Source: Synchiropus splendidus (taxonomy: Eukaryota; Chordata; Actinopteri; Syngnathiformes; Callionymidae). Taken from it: a DNA stretch of 64,000 bases. A program made the position numbers and the translations under genes. The notes below the pieces were generated by a model that was not told the origin of the DNA, made no database searches, and saw nothing but the letters and a program-made list of their open reading frames with translations. Shown piece by piece: positions 46,246-57,257 of this stretch; position 1 is the first letter of the stretch; every line of letters begins with the position of its first letter. The stretch lies in the NCBI RefSeq assembly GCF_027744825.2, contig NC_071335.1, positions 9,773,001 to 9,837,000 on the forward strand, read 5' to 3'.

Positions 46246-46783
46246 GGGTTTGACCTCTGTGACCCTTCATCCAAACCCGGCCTTCAGACCGAAGGTCATC
46301 ACGACTTCGTATCGGTCTCAAGTCCTGATGTTGAGGGCCTTTTATACCCCACCCCATCAGTCTGATCAGGAGGCTAGGATGCACCGGCTGTGCCCGGTGC
46401 GGGCCCTAGCTTGTTATGTGGACAGGACAAAGGACTTTCGCCTGACCGATAGCCTGTTCGTCTGCTATGGAGGCAGCCAGAGAGGCAGAGCTGTCACGTC
46501 ACAGCACCTTGCCCACTGGGTTTGTATGGCCATTTCTGCTGCATACAAGGCCGAAGGCTCTGTGGCCCCGGAGGGCCTCAGGGCTCATTCAACCAGGGCC
46601 GTCTCCTCATCTGCTGCACTCTTCGGAGGTGCTTCTATGGAAGACATTTGCAAAGCTGCTTCTTGGTCATCTGCTTCGACCTTTGCTCAGAACTATCTGA
46701 GAGACATGACGGACACTTCGGTGGCTCACACTGTTTTGTCTGTCCAGGGATCTTCGACCACAGCTGGATCCTCTGGTCATTGA
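46232..46783 (+). pseudogene. DIRS copy C tyrosine recombinase, C-terminal part
   Basis: It begins at the deletion point (SFGEGLTSVTLHPNPAFRPK) and has MHRLCPVRALACYVDRTKDF, AHSTRAVSSSAALFGGASME (His-x-x-Arg) and STFAQNYLRDM (Tyr). The block with the first catalytic Arg, present in copy A at 30.46 kb, is deleted. Confidence 0.85.
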
Positions 46784-46921
46784 TTTGTTCTTTCCTGTCA
46801 GGTCTTCTGTAAGGCCATGCTGGGAGTGAACTAATCCCTACGGCCTTCGCCGAGGTTTTTAACCAATTGCGAAGGCCGTTAGAGGGCGGAGCACATATGA
46901 AATAGAAATGGTGGTTACTCA

Positions 46922-48473
46922 TGTTGTATATACTGGAAGTTCGAAAATATTATAATCAAAACCTGCTAAATAATATTTGGTATTGTTTCTGTTTTTATCA
47001 TTAATGGACCTGCTAAATAATATTTGATATTATTTCTGATTTTTTATCATTAATTGTTTGATGTTTCGAACTTTAGTGAACCTGTATGCTTTTGATCGTG
47101 AGCGTTTGAACTCACGAACAGCTGTGTGCTTTGAACTAAGAATGACCTTGTAGGCGCGCTCGTTTGAAGTCATGAGAAGGTGGCCATCTTGAACTTTGTT
47201 TGAACTTGTAAGCGCACGTGCTGGCAAAGATGGAGTAGATGTACTGACCTAATATGGTAAACCGGGCATCAGTGACGTAAAAAAAAAAATGATGCAAGTG
47301 CTGATGCAATTGACACTAATATGATCTATCACCAAACAGGCATCCTTTTGAGGGAAGGACTTCAAAGGCCATCTGGAGAAAAACAAGATAAGTTAGAGAT
47401 ATGATTAATTGCCTCTGCGTGAGAAACGGACGTCGGTATGTCTTCAAAGCCGTGTGTGGCTATATAAGCGCTCGGAGATGTGACCCTGTGTTCTTGCTCT
47501 TTTTGGATCTTCGCCCGCGTCTGTCCGCCGTAAGGTCTTGTATCTTATCTTGGGACGGTGCTCTTGCTGTTTGCTCTCAGACCATCTGATTTTAACTCGT
47601 CTTTTATTTCTTACTATTTTTGAATTAATCCTTTTTATTGCAGTAATTTTGATTATATGATTTTGAAGTATTTTTTGATTATACGGTCTTTGAAGTATTT
47701 TTTGATTATATGGTTTTTGAAGTATATGTACTAGTACCAGCGTCTGGCGGTACTTTTGATATTGTTGGGTATCAGTGTCTGGCGATACCCTTGAGTTTAT
47801 GGATTTTATTATTCTTGATTGACTTTGCTGTTTTTACTATTCTTTTATTAATTTTTTGAAGAAACATTTTTGTGACAAAAAACATAATAAAATTGAGTAC
47901 GAATTAAGTACTGAAAAGGCACAACGGCGTTGATCCCTGACTACTAAAGAATCAACTGGCTCCTACCTACTACCATCAATTGGGTTATAGGTGAGTTATT
48001 GTTTGATTTCCTCCTGTTGCACATGTAATGAGTGTCTCACATGGTAGCATTATTCCATCCTGAATTATTGTGTCAATGATAAGGTGGTAGTTTTAGGCAT
48101 TTATGGGGAAATATGTTATTTAAAAAGGAATGGATTTAGGATCCGATCATGAGTCCCTAAACGAAGTTAAGTAAAGAGACTACGGTAAGAGGTGTAGCAT
48201 TGTAAGGTCAAGAACCTGTTTCTTAACAGGTCGGGCTAATTAAATAACCCGCTCAGTGAAACGCCGACACTACTCACTAATATAATAAGGTACAGTTGAT
48301 ACGCTTATTATAGTCTTAGAACCGTGTCCGCAACAAGAGGCTGACTGAGTTGACCAACCGAGGGGCCCTTTACCAGAGAGGCAAAGGGAGGTAGTGTGCT
48401 CGGAACTAGGGACGGCTTATGTTATAGCCAATCGCCTTGTACACAAGACCTTGAAAACCTAAACCCGACGACA
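46922..48473 (+). repeat. Retroviral 5-prime LTR
   Basis: Starts TGTTGTATATACTGG and ends CCGACGACA. TATA box TATATAAG at 47461 and poly-A signal AATAAA at 47886, so R would be about 400 bases long. It is 1552 bases against 1531 in the 3-prime copy. Open frames inside it (for example 47401-47589) are duplicated in the other LTR and look non-coding. Confidence 0.93.
47461..47468 (+). promoter_or_regulatory. LTR TATA box
   Basis: TATATAAG in the 5-prime LTR, repeated at 59804 in the 3-prime LTR. Transcription would start about 25-30 bases downstream. Confidence 0.7.
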
Positions 48474-48491
48474 TGGCGCCCGAACAGGGAC
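48474..48491 (+). other. Primer binding site, tRNA-Lys3 type
   Basis: TGGCGCCCGAACAGGGAC directly follows the LTR with no spacer. All 18 bases are complementary to the 3-prime end of the tRNA-Lys used by lentiviruses. Spumaviruses usually use another Lys acceptor sequence. Confidence 0.88.
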
Positions 48492-48923
48492 ATGATTGAA
48501 AAACGTACAATCTATTTGTGAGTAACTGGACCACAGATTAAAATTCTGGCGGGAAAAGTTCGGTAGTGAATAGATGGATCCTACAATCTCTGAGTTTTGA
48601 ATCAAAGAGATAGATTCAGGCTCTATCACTCGACAACGTACGATTGTGTTGATTCTACAATTTACCGAGAGACTGTCCCTTGGGACTGATCACCCCAAGC
48701 AGGATAGTTAAAGTATTAAGGTAATTGTAGTACAACTATATAATATAGCTGGAATACAGAAGTACAGCAAAAAGTCCCGTGAGGCCTTATAACGGGCACC
48801 CCATGGTAAGGAGTCCGCTAAGGACAACTGGGGAACTGCAGCAGGAAGCAGCGGCATAGTTCGGGAAACTGTTCATAGCCGGTAAAGTGAATTCCTTAAA
48901 AATAATTTGACTGAGATTGAAAA
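48492..48923 (+). other. Retroviral leader
   Basis: About 430 bases between primer site and first ATG. It would hold the packaging signal and major splice donor. GGTAAT at 48718 and GGTAAA at 48881 are possible donors. Confidence 0.45.
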
Positions 48924-49229
48924 ATGGAAATGAGCAAAGAGGTTGTGCCTAAAAGTGGTGGAGCTCTTAAGAGAAGAGCTTCCATAGCCGAGTCTGAGGT
49001 TGTGACTGCTCCCCCTGATATGTGGGTAATGGGGTCTTTTCTGATAATCGATACACGATTAGAAAACCAGGAATTTTGGGATATCCTGCCACCCGGCTCG
49101 TATACGCTTCTGAACCCACGAAGATGTCCAAGACCAACCGATAGTGCGGGGGTAGCTCGTTGGGTAAAAGAAAAATTTGGTGAACCAATTGCTACAACAC
49201 ATAAAACTTTGGGTGACCCATGTCAATAG
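48924..49229 (+). pseudogene. Retroviral gag N-terminal fragment
   Basis: First reading frame after the leader (MEMSKEVVPKSGG start, then PDMWVMGSFLIIDTRLE). After about 75-80 codons it meets pol sequence in another frame near 49150-49170, so the rest of gag and the front of pol have been removed by deletion. No gag domain can be named from what remains; the call rests on position. Confidence 0.5.
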
Positions 49230-50184
49230 TCACACAGGAATCCAGGATTTTGATCACATGGGAAATGACGTGGTTGACAAACTAGTGCAGACTAGAGGGG
49301 TTGTGGTAGGCACTTTGATTTTTCCTGATAAATGGAAAAATGACCAAGGGAAGCTTGTCATTCCTCAGGAAGAAAGGCTGGATTATGTCCGGCATATTCA
49401 TCGTGCTTTGCTACATGTCGGAAATGAGAGAACGCGAAGATGGATGGTTGATAACGGGATTGAGGCCGGTCCTCTCAAAGACACCATATCACTAGTTAGA
49501 CATGACTGCGAGATATGCATGGAGAAGGGATTGTTACCTCCTATTGCTTATCAAGAAGGTAAAATTGCTGAAGAATTCCCGGGCATTTCCGCGTCTATGG
49601 ATGTAGGGGTCCTGGGGAGTCATTACGGCATATATAAAAAATTCCTGGTGATAGCTGACAATGGGGGAGGACACACACACACACGAGTCTACCCCATTAA
49701 GAAAGAAACCACAAAGACAGCAAAAGAGTGTGTAATGTCATTTATTCAGGGGAATCCAGTCAAAAACCTCAGATCTGATAATGCCGCCATGTTTACTTCC
49801 AAGCACTTTCGTTCATGGTTGGAGCAGGAAGGGATACGACATGTCTTATCCATCCCGCATCAATCCAACACTAACGGAGTCGCGGAACGTGCAGTGCGCG
49901 CGGCAAAATCGCAAATACTACTGTATAAACACAGATGGCACTTACCTGAAAACCTCTTTGCCATTAACCAACAACTCAGTCTCCCCAAGTTACGGGGTTC
50001 TACCCCTGCCCACTCTCACGAGCCCTCTGTATCGTTATAGGTGGGAAGTGAGGTGTGGATACTCGCCACCGGAAAATCTACCACTATAGTAAAAGTCGAA
50101 GGGAACGTACTTACGGGAAAAGATGGCCACAGGTACCACCCCAAGCAACTTCGACTTAAGTATAAAAATCAGGATGGAAGCTGA
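49165..50184 (+). pseudogene. Retroviral pol: RNase H end and integrase
   Basis: It opens with an RNase H end block (WVTHVNSHTG, MGNDVVDKL). The integrase has a zinc-binding region (HIHRALLHVGN, CEIC), a catalytic core with Asp in SMDVGVLGSH, Asp in RSDNAAMF and Glu in GVAERAVR, with exactly 35 residues between the last two, and a C-terminal small-barrel region (VGSEVWILATGK, RYHPKQLRL). A TAG at 50038 interrupts the frame, which otherwise runs to TGA at 50182-50184. Protease and reverse transcriptase are deleted. The end overlaps ORF-A by 62 bases. Confidence 0.85.
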
Positions 50185-51733
50185 CCGAGACCATGTGCCA
50201 GGATGGGTTCAGGGGGTTGGGGAGGACTATGTGAAGATGCTCCCCGACCGAGTCTTCCCAAATAATGGCCTTTTGGTCATGGCCTGGGATGGTGTTAATC
50301 ATTCCTGGAAAAAAGGGATTGTTATGCCTTATACTCACCCCACCACCAGTGTTAGATGGTCTAACTATGAGCCTGGTGACTGTGTCCTTTGTGCTGCGCC
50401 TGTTTTTGCCCTTATTTGGTCTGGAGATGCAAAGTACAAGCATGAGCACCGTCCTAAGCGAGCGGAGGTGGGTGCTGAACATTTGATGTGCGGGATCGAA
50501 TTAATGGGTTCTGCCCCCTTCACGTTTTGCAAGTGCTGCTGGGACTCGTGGGGATGTCGATATCAAATACTACGCAAAGACACCCATTGCGGGCCATGCA
50601 CCTGTGGCCGACGTAACGGGGTTTGGAATGTGTGCGATACTGGCACCCCCTGGCAGATAAACCCAGCACAATTCTTGGTGCTACGGTATCGTTTCCACTC
50701 AAACGATCACCTTCCTCAGCCACCATTTGCTTTACGGGCCAGTGTCATAGATTCTTGGAACTGCCCCATCCTGATATACCAGACTGTGATGACTATTGGC
50801 TATGACAAATTGTCATCTAAACAGGAAAAGAAACTCTCAGTCATCCCCAGGGATACCACCATGAAGTGGGAAGACTTTCTCCCTTGGAAATGGGAGGATG
50901 GCTTACGTCTGTCTGGAGATGGAAGCCTATCCTTGCCAGGCTATAGCCAGAGAGATTGGGAATCCACCTCCATGAGAAGGTGGTGGACCGAGCAAATATG
51001 GCCCCAAGATAGAGTGGCTAAGGGGAATATATTCTGCCCAGACGTGTACAACTACCCGCATTTAACCAACAATAAGAGGATTTTCACAACTTCTGGAACC
51101 TTGCCCAGACATGCTAAGGAGGTACAGGAAGCCAGGGTCTCCACGATTGAACGTAACCTTATTCTTGTTACTGAATGCGGCCCACGTGTAGTGTCTGGGA
51201 CCGCCCATGTCCTTATCTTGTTCACTGGCTTCATATGGTGCCCGTTGGGGGTCTTCATAGAAGTTGACACAAAGGACTTGATGATACTGACTAATGTCTC
51301 GATCCCGGTTAGACCTGTAGCAAGGACAAAGGTGACTGGATGGTGGTCAGCTTGGCTGAAGAGGAGAGCTAAGCTCAGCCGTACTGGATTTACTGAAGCT
51401 GTCCTGGATCATGAGATGCCAGGCTGCACGTTTTTCCAGCAGCACCTGGAACCATGCCTGGGAGGTGCGATTGGTCCAGAGGGGGAGAGGAATAATCCCA
51501 AGAACAGTTCGGCTATTATGAACCAATCAGGAGAGATCAAAAAGACGGCGTCGCAAGAACTAATGCCACCACCCTCTTCTCACCCACAGGATCTTGATAG
51601 TCCTGGGTCAGAAGACGAGGAGGTGCCTAAAGTACGCGATAAAGGCAAGCGATCAGCTAGTGGTAAGCAATCGCGAATAGCCCTCCTTCTCAAAAGAAGA
51701 AAGGGAAAGAAGAATAATGAATTTATGGGATAA
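50123..51733 (+). CDS. Retroviral ORF-A, 536 codons, between pol and env
   Basis: An uninterrupted frame starting MATGTTPSNFDLSIKIRMEA. It is rich in Trp and Cys (FCKCCWDSWGCRYQ, HCGPCTCGRRNGVWNVCD), has no signal peptide, and a central WEDFLPWKWEDG and RRWWTEQIWPQD. The C-terminus is acidic, then strongly basic (LDSPGSEDEEVPK, then LLLKRRKGKKN), like a nuclear-localised protein. It overlaps the pol end by 62 bases and the env start by 17, so it is placed like a true viral gene. Most retroviruses have no gene of this size here. Trp/Cys content, acidic patch and nuclear signal suggest a regulator or transactivator, or a virion protein. No homologue is recognised. It is the only long intact frame in the provirus. 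Confidence 0.7.
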   Translation: MATGTTPSNFDLSIKIRMEADRDHVPGWVQGVGEDYVKMLPDRVFPNNGLLVMAWDGVNHSWKKGIVMPYTHPTTSVRWSNYEPGDCVLCAAPVFALIWSGDAKYKHEHRPKRAEVGAEHLMCGIELMGSAPFTFCKCCWDSWGCRYQILRKDTHCGPCTCGRRNGVWNVCDTGTPWQINPAQFLVLRYRFHSNDHLPQPPFALRASVIDSWNCPILIYQTVMTIGYDKLSSKQEKKLSVIPRDTTMKWEDFLPWKWEDGLRLSGDGSLSLPGYSQRDWESTSMRRWWTEQIWPQDRVAKGNIFCPDVYNYPHLTNNKRIFTTSGTLPRHAKEVQEARVSTIERNLILVTECGPRVVSGTAHVLILFTGFIWCPLGVFIEVDTKDLMILTNVSIPVRPVARTKVTGWWSAWLKRRAKLSRTGFTEAVLDHEMPGCTFFQQHLEPCLGGAIGPEGERNNPKNSSAIMNQSGEIKKTASQELMPPPSSHPQDLDSPGSEDEEVPKVRDKGKRSASGKQSRIALLLKRRKGKKNNEFMG

Positions 51734-54700
51734 ATTCTGGTATTGGAGAGCTAGGTGCTGGTGGCAGTTTAAGGCGAGACAACAATTGGCATATAAAGAT
51801 CAGGCCAAAGATATACAGCACCAGACACCAGCTACAATCTCCAGGAAACAAATGAAACGCGACAAAATGATCAAGGAATGGGAGAAAACCACTAGGATGT
51901 CTCCCTTGAGTCTTTTCATAATTGGAATGCTACTATTTATATTAATATTAGTAATAGCCTCATGGTCAAGTATAGTCTATGAACATATGACCTATACCAG
52001 CAGTGTCACCCGACGTTGGAAATCGAAAACAGTACGTTGTAGAAACTGCACCGTCTTGACCCCGGATACGAAAGAAATACCCTTGCCAATTGCAACAGAT
52101 AAAAATGGCACTCAATTTGATCAAGCTCTATGGCTAAAACAAGCAATTGTCTACCGAAATATCCATGGAGCTATAAGTGACACTTGTGAGTATGAGAAAC
52201 CAAAACTTGATAGTCAGGAAGTGAAGAGTCAGGCGACCGTCAAGACACTTAAACGAAGACGTCGCCGAAGCGCGGAAAACCCTGTGGACAAAACTGCCGC
52301 ACTTCCTACTTGGACAGCTGCTGCTATGTCAATTACCCCCAGTCCGATCAAATAGGAAATATTGACGTGATCGAAAACCGTACGGCCAGTAGGATGACTA
52401 CACCTGAACCTGGAAAAGATACCAGGAATAATGGCACGACAGGAATAGATACTCAGACTACCTTATCTGCCAAAGACAATGAAGGGAATCTCGGTGCAGC
52501 AATGACTGAAAAGAAGACAGTCATGGCCACATCTCCAATAGATTCCATAATCATGTATACCCCAACAATGGCCCCTGATCAAATGGAGACTAACATAATC
52601 TCAACATTTGATGGCAAAACAGTTGACATAAATACGATGGCCCCAATGTTCACATCGGAGCCCGCAGATCCTCACAAGGAAGGCATGGGAGAATGTGATA
52701 TCCCATTTAAAAGTGTTAACGTGTTAAATTGTGATGAAGGACTCATGGACTGGCTTCTCCAGGCATCTCAGGCAGCGTATGAGAGGCTGTGTGAATATAA
52801 GGCCCAGTGAAAACGGAAGAATCAAACCCTATGTGAATACAATACCTGGAAAGATATAGTAACTCGTTATGGACCTACCTCCAAGGAATTTGTAACAGTA
52901 AAAGTAAAGTTAATCAATCATGAAGAGATGAGACTTTCTGGATGGTCCTTCAATATCAACTCTGATAAAACCTGTTATTATAAAGTTTTTGCCCAACAAA
53001 GGAGACGGGGCTGGTCGACGGGAGAAGATAGATATTATGATGAAAACATGCCAGAAAATCAATACCACTCATGTGTGGAATGCCCTGCTTATTAGAAGGG
53101 TTGAACAATCTATCTATAATAATAGAACATGGGAAGAAGAACTGTGGACAACCACAGAAGCTTACGGAAATCAAGAATGGGATAAAAGTAATCAAATAGG
53201 ACAACTCCTGTTAGATATAGCCCCGCTACCTTTTTCGGCTAACTCTGATCCCGACGTGTTAAACACTGATTCGGCTGACCCTGTTTCTAGAAGAGTTAGA
53301 AGAGAGCTGGAGTACACATGTTCTAAAGAAATGTTCCAAAAGGTAGAGACAAACCAGGGAAAGATTGCAGAAACAAAGGGCCCAAGAGTGATGAGTATGA
53401 CACTAGCCCATGAGACACTGGCTTACGTAATGTTTATTGGAGGTGGCATCTGTTGACCACCATGAGTGAACAAAATAGGGACAAGATTCATGGATTGGGA
53501 AGAGAGTACATTGCAGATCAGCATCCAGATAGTAATTTCTGGAGAATTTGGCTGAAATACCCTGTGGTACAGAGAAGAGTTATGTGGTACAAATTAAGGG
53601 CATTGCAAGAAGATGGTATATTATGCCATAATAAACAGTTTAATGGTAAAGGAATGGAAGAAGGAAATGATTGTCACAAAGAACCATGTGAGTGCCGAAG
53701 GGACCAAATACGCCTCGCGATCCCTATGATGACGCAGCAACCTTGGAGAAACTGGGTCAGAAATAATCAGTCAGTTTGGTGGGCTGAAGCTAAGAAATGT
53801 TTATCTCAAAAGCTTGGTATAAACATAACTCATGTCAAAAACGCATATCAGCTCATTAATGAGAAGCCTAACAATACAGAAAATAGGATATTTTATCCTA
53901 TGAGAGGAAAAGACTGGGCAGAGGCGATGGAGTATTGTACATCGGATCTACCAGTTAATTTATCCTGCCCAAGTGGCCAACCAACAGGTCAACAACTGAA
54001 TAGTCATAAACACACTATTCTTCCCACATGTCTGAACGATAAGGCTAAAAATGATCCGACGGTCTTCTTTAAAGCATGAGAATGGTCACAGTTAGCCGGT
54101 CTCATTTTGGGACAAGGATTAGGGTGGAATTCGTTTGACACAGAAAGTTTAGAAATGCTGATATGGCCACACCTAGTATCATATGAAGAATTACAAGCCC
54201 CTAGCGATGGAGGAAAAAATACCACTGTGATACATAGGTTCCTTGTAAGCCCAGGATTGCCAGATTCTGTAAATCCACTCAACACTTTAAGAGGAAAGGT
54301 TAGAAACTATGAAGTAAAAGTACAGACTGAGCAAGGAGAATGGGGATATGATTCAGTATACCAGGAGAATATTACTGAATGGAGAACTGAACGGAGGGAC
54401 TCCAAAATGATGACCAAAAAACGTGGTACGCCGCTCTTAAAGAAGCAACGTTATTGTTTAACCCAAGCCAATTATGGGGCGACATTACTCAAATGAAAGG
54501 AGGTAGAAGAACCCCGGGAATGGCCCTTCAGGATCAATTAGCTAATTATCAAAATTTCTTAAGAAGGAAACAAGTCTCCTGGAACGATTCCAATGGGGAA
54601 GTATCTATACGAGCCTGGCCTCATCTCGCAATGGAACCACTTCTCGTAGAGGCCTCGTCAAAAGATAGTGGACAGAAAAAGGGAAAAGTTGAAGATATAT

Positions 54701-55958
54701 CTACAAGGTACACAGCTACGTTTCTGTTGCCCGATCATCTGAAGACAAACAATATTTTAAACAACACCCAGAATGGCGCCACGTAAGAACAATTCAGTCA
54801 TCGTTCCCGTTTGTCCATACTACTCTAATGACTACAGAAAGATTTCTGATAGCAGGGCTAGACCTCTTTCAGGTCAATAATACAAGACAAACACAGAGTC
54901 AGGTGTTTGATAAAACTGAATTTAAGAAGACCTGGTTCCCCATTATAAGTAGCGTTCAATATCCACAACTTAGATGGCAACCCCAAGACCCCGAGCATTT
55001 TAGTTTAAATGTTACGGGATATCAAGGGTGTTTTCGAGCACCTAACCTGAAACCTAAAGCAGTTTATAGTCACGACTCTAATCCATGTGACCCACATCAG
55101 TGGGGTTATATCCCGTGTAATAGTTCTGGATGTTTTAATGGGTCCCAAGTAGCCAAGCAACTAAAAAGAGAGCATGAATCCTATTTTACTACTAGGTGGG
55201 GAACACATGGTATATTGTTGAATAATAGGGAAAGAATGTGTGGACGGCTTGGGATACATGTAGCCATACCACACTGGCCGAAAGTAGCAGCTCCGATTGG
55301 GCTTTTAGAAAGTATAAATCCAGGGTTCCTCATGTATAATCGATATGAAACATATCGAGATCAACTATGTAACAAAGACAATGTGTATGCAAAGTCACAG
55401 ACACATGTTTTTGAATTGGATGATATAATCATATCAAAGATGACATACAGTAATTCATCCCCCTGGTATATTCCAAAAGGGGAGAGAAGCTGTGTATATG
55501 AGGAATATGGTGCCCCTGAGATTAATATAACCAAGGACCCATATGCCTGTGAGAGATTAAACGATTATTGGCATGTTGTACGTGACTTTCGGAAGAAAGT
55601 ACCGACGGCAGGATGGCTGGGATTTTTTGGAATGATGTCGGAAGCTATGATGTATGGAATAAGACAGGGAGTTGTAGATACAGCGGCAGCTGTGTGGGAA
55701 ATTATTGAATTTATATTGTGGTACCTAAAATGGATACTGCTTGTATTAGCGATCCTCGTGGCTCTCGCCGTAATCTCTAAAGTAGTCACCTTATGTCGGT
55801 GCCTTAATAGTATATGCTGCTATCCGTGCCGTGCAGTCCAAAGACGAAAAGGGAGACAAGAGAAAGAGTTCTTGAGGAAGGCTCTTCGAGATGTCAAAGA
55901 AGAAATAAAGAAAAAGAAGCAAGAAAAGTGGAAAAAAGTCAATGGACAAAGGGTATAG
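51717..55958 (+). pseudogene. Retroviral envelope gene, spumavirus-like, multiply broken
   Basis: Fragments: 51717-52355, 52310-52810, 52989-53456, 53453-54079, 54107-54496, 54454-54786 and 54828-55958. The leader part has Trp-rich MNLWDKFWYW, a membrane segment (LFIIGMLLFILILVIASW) and a basic cleavage site (KRRRRRSAE). A second basic site (SRRVRRELEY) lies near 53290. The end has a long membrane anchor (WILLVLAILVALAVISKVV), cysteines and a Lys-rich tail (KKKKQEKWKK), recalling the retrieval signal of spumavirus envelopes. Total span ~1,410 codons against about 980-1,000 for mammalian foamy viruses. Frameshifts lie near 52330, 52830-52980, 53450, 54470 and 54790-54830, with stops at 52808 and 54077. 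Confidence 0.78.
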
Positions 55959-56597
55959 CTAAGTTTGAATTAGGCAACCTGCTTATGTCTTAAGGGTTAA
56001 GGTACTGGCCACGAAAGTACCTGAGGGGGAAGTAAATAAGGAAGATCTTAGGATGAAAATCATAATTTTAACCTGAGTGTTAGGCACCATTTTAATAATT
56101 TTAGTATTGCTTAACTTCAAAGTTACCCAGTTCTCCTAAAGAGAAGACTGGTGTTGAAGGACGAACAATACACTGTAAAATCAGTGATTTAGAGTTCTCT
56201 TAAAACTCTTAGGGTGGAGAGAGAAAGAGAGTGAGAGATCAATGCTACCACTGTTATAACAGAAAAATACATCTTTAATCAGTACCAAAGTATTAGTTTA
56301 CGATATCACTTCAGGATTGATTAAAATGAAAACTAAATGATACAACTTTGCAGAGCAATGTAATACGCTCCATGGCTTTTACCCACGATTACATTAAAAT
56401 ACCCATAAGTGTTTAAACACAGCACGGAACCAGACAATAGTTTGGACTATCTTCTGGATGACACTGACATGGGCGTGTATTGGAGCAGATGCACTGACGT
56501 TCCGTCTACGTCAACAGGAGACTCAAGGTAACGCCTCCATCCGCAAGCACATAAAAAGAGCTGCGCAGCAAGTATCTCAAGTTTAGTCACGCTGAAC
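55959..56597 (+). promoter_or_regulatory. Post-env region with candidate internal promoter
   Basis: Non-coding. Close to the next ATG are GGGCGTG (56471), TGACGT (56495) and ACGTCA (56508) as CRE-type half sites, and ATAAAAAG (56551) as a TATA-like box, about 47 bases before the ORF-B ATG at 56598. Spumaviruses start accessory transcripts from a promoter within env; this could be the equivalent. Upstream, 56215-56240 is a GAGAGA run. Confidence 0.4.
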
Positions 56598-57248
56598 ATG
56601 GCAAGCAACCAGACGAACACCACCGGGTATCACCCCGAGAGTCCTCCCCAGATAGGGACAGATTTTATTGATTTTGCAATGCTGTCCATTTTGCAATTAA
56701 TATTTGTTCCTCCATTACATAAGCAAAAAACTTGTCTGGGATGCATCCTCTGATTAATAGTAGGGTGCATTCGCTTTTTCGTTAGAAAAGCATCCCCTTT
56801 ACATGCCTCGTTCGGCCTCATTGGAGTCGCGGGATTAAATTTAAGCCCTCAGAGACCATGGCTTTGGCCGACCGCGGTCGGCATAGTATACGTACTGGAC
56901 AGTCTGTACACCGAATTGGCCCTTTTGTTTTGCATAGGTTCTCAGTGTACCTATTGCATTATAGCAGGAACGGCGATATACTTCATACTCATAGGCTCAT
57001 TGCTGACATTAATTTGGTCAACCCTGGGGAGGTATAAAAAGGTAGCACTTAATCTTACTGCGCAATGGATGATTCTGATGATGTGGATTCTGTTCAAAAA
57101 GTTAGCTGGAGGAACTTCTTTGTATGTCTCTGTGTTTTATATAGGTTATCTGATGGGGACTTGTTACCACATAAAGATATGGAAAACTTCGAACAGCATA
57201 AGGCTGTTTGGAATGGCGTCTACTGTTCGTAGACCTTCCCAAAATTAA
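56598..57248 (+). pseudogene. Retroviral ORF-B, multi-pass membrane protein, one stop
   Basis: The frame runs from ATG at 56598 to 57248 with a TGA at 56751-56753 (codon 52). About four hydrophobic segments are seen: AMLSILQLIFVPP, CLGCIL and onward, ALLFCIGSQCTYCIIAGTAI with YFILIGSLLTLIWS, and LYVSVFYIGYLMGTC. The N-terminus is polar with an NQT/NTT glycosylation-like stretch, and the C-terminus is basic. No homologue is recognised. Such a viral protein could act as a viroporin or modulate surface proteins, but this is only inference. It is followed 9 bases later by ORF-C. Confidence 0.55.
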
Positions 57249-57257
57249 CATTTTGTA

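Larger units (their letters stand above)
43656..46921 (+). mobile_element. DIRS1-like retrotransposon copy C (main part)
   Basis: The left end is TTTCATATGTGCTCCGCCC, with its inverted counterpart GGGCGGAGCACATATGAAA at 46885-46905. Gag, RT and the end of the recombinase are encoded between. The RNase H/methylase and recombinase N-terminus are deleted at about 46230. The element continues after the retrovirus at 60804-60967. Confidence 0.88.

Noticed and set aside
47401..47589. 62-codon frame in the 5-prime LTR, repeated at 59744-59932
   Set aside because: It lies across the TATA box and transcription start of both LTRs, is identical by LTR duplication, and has no domain.
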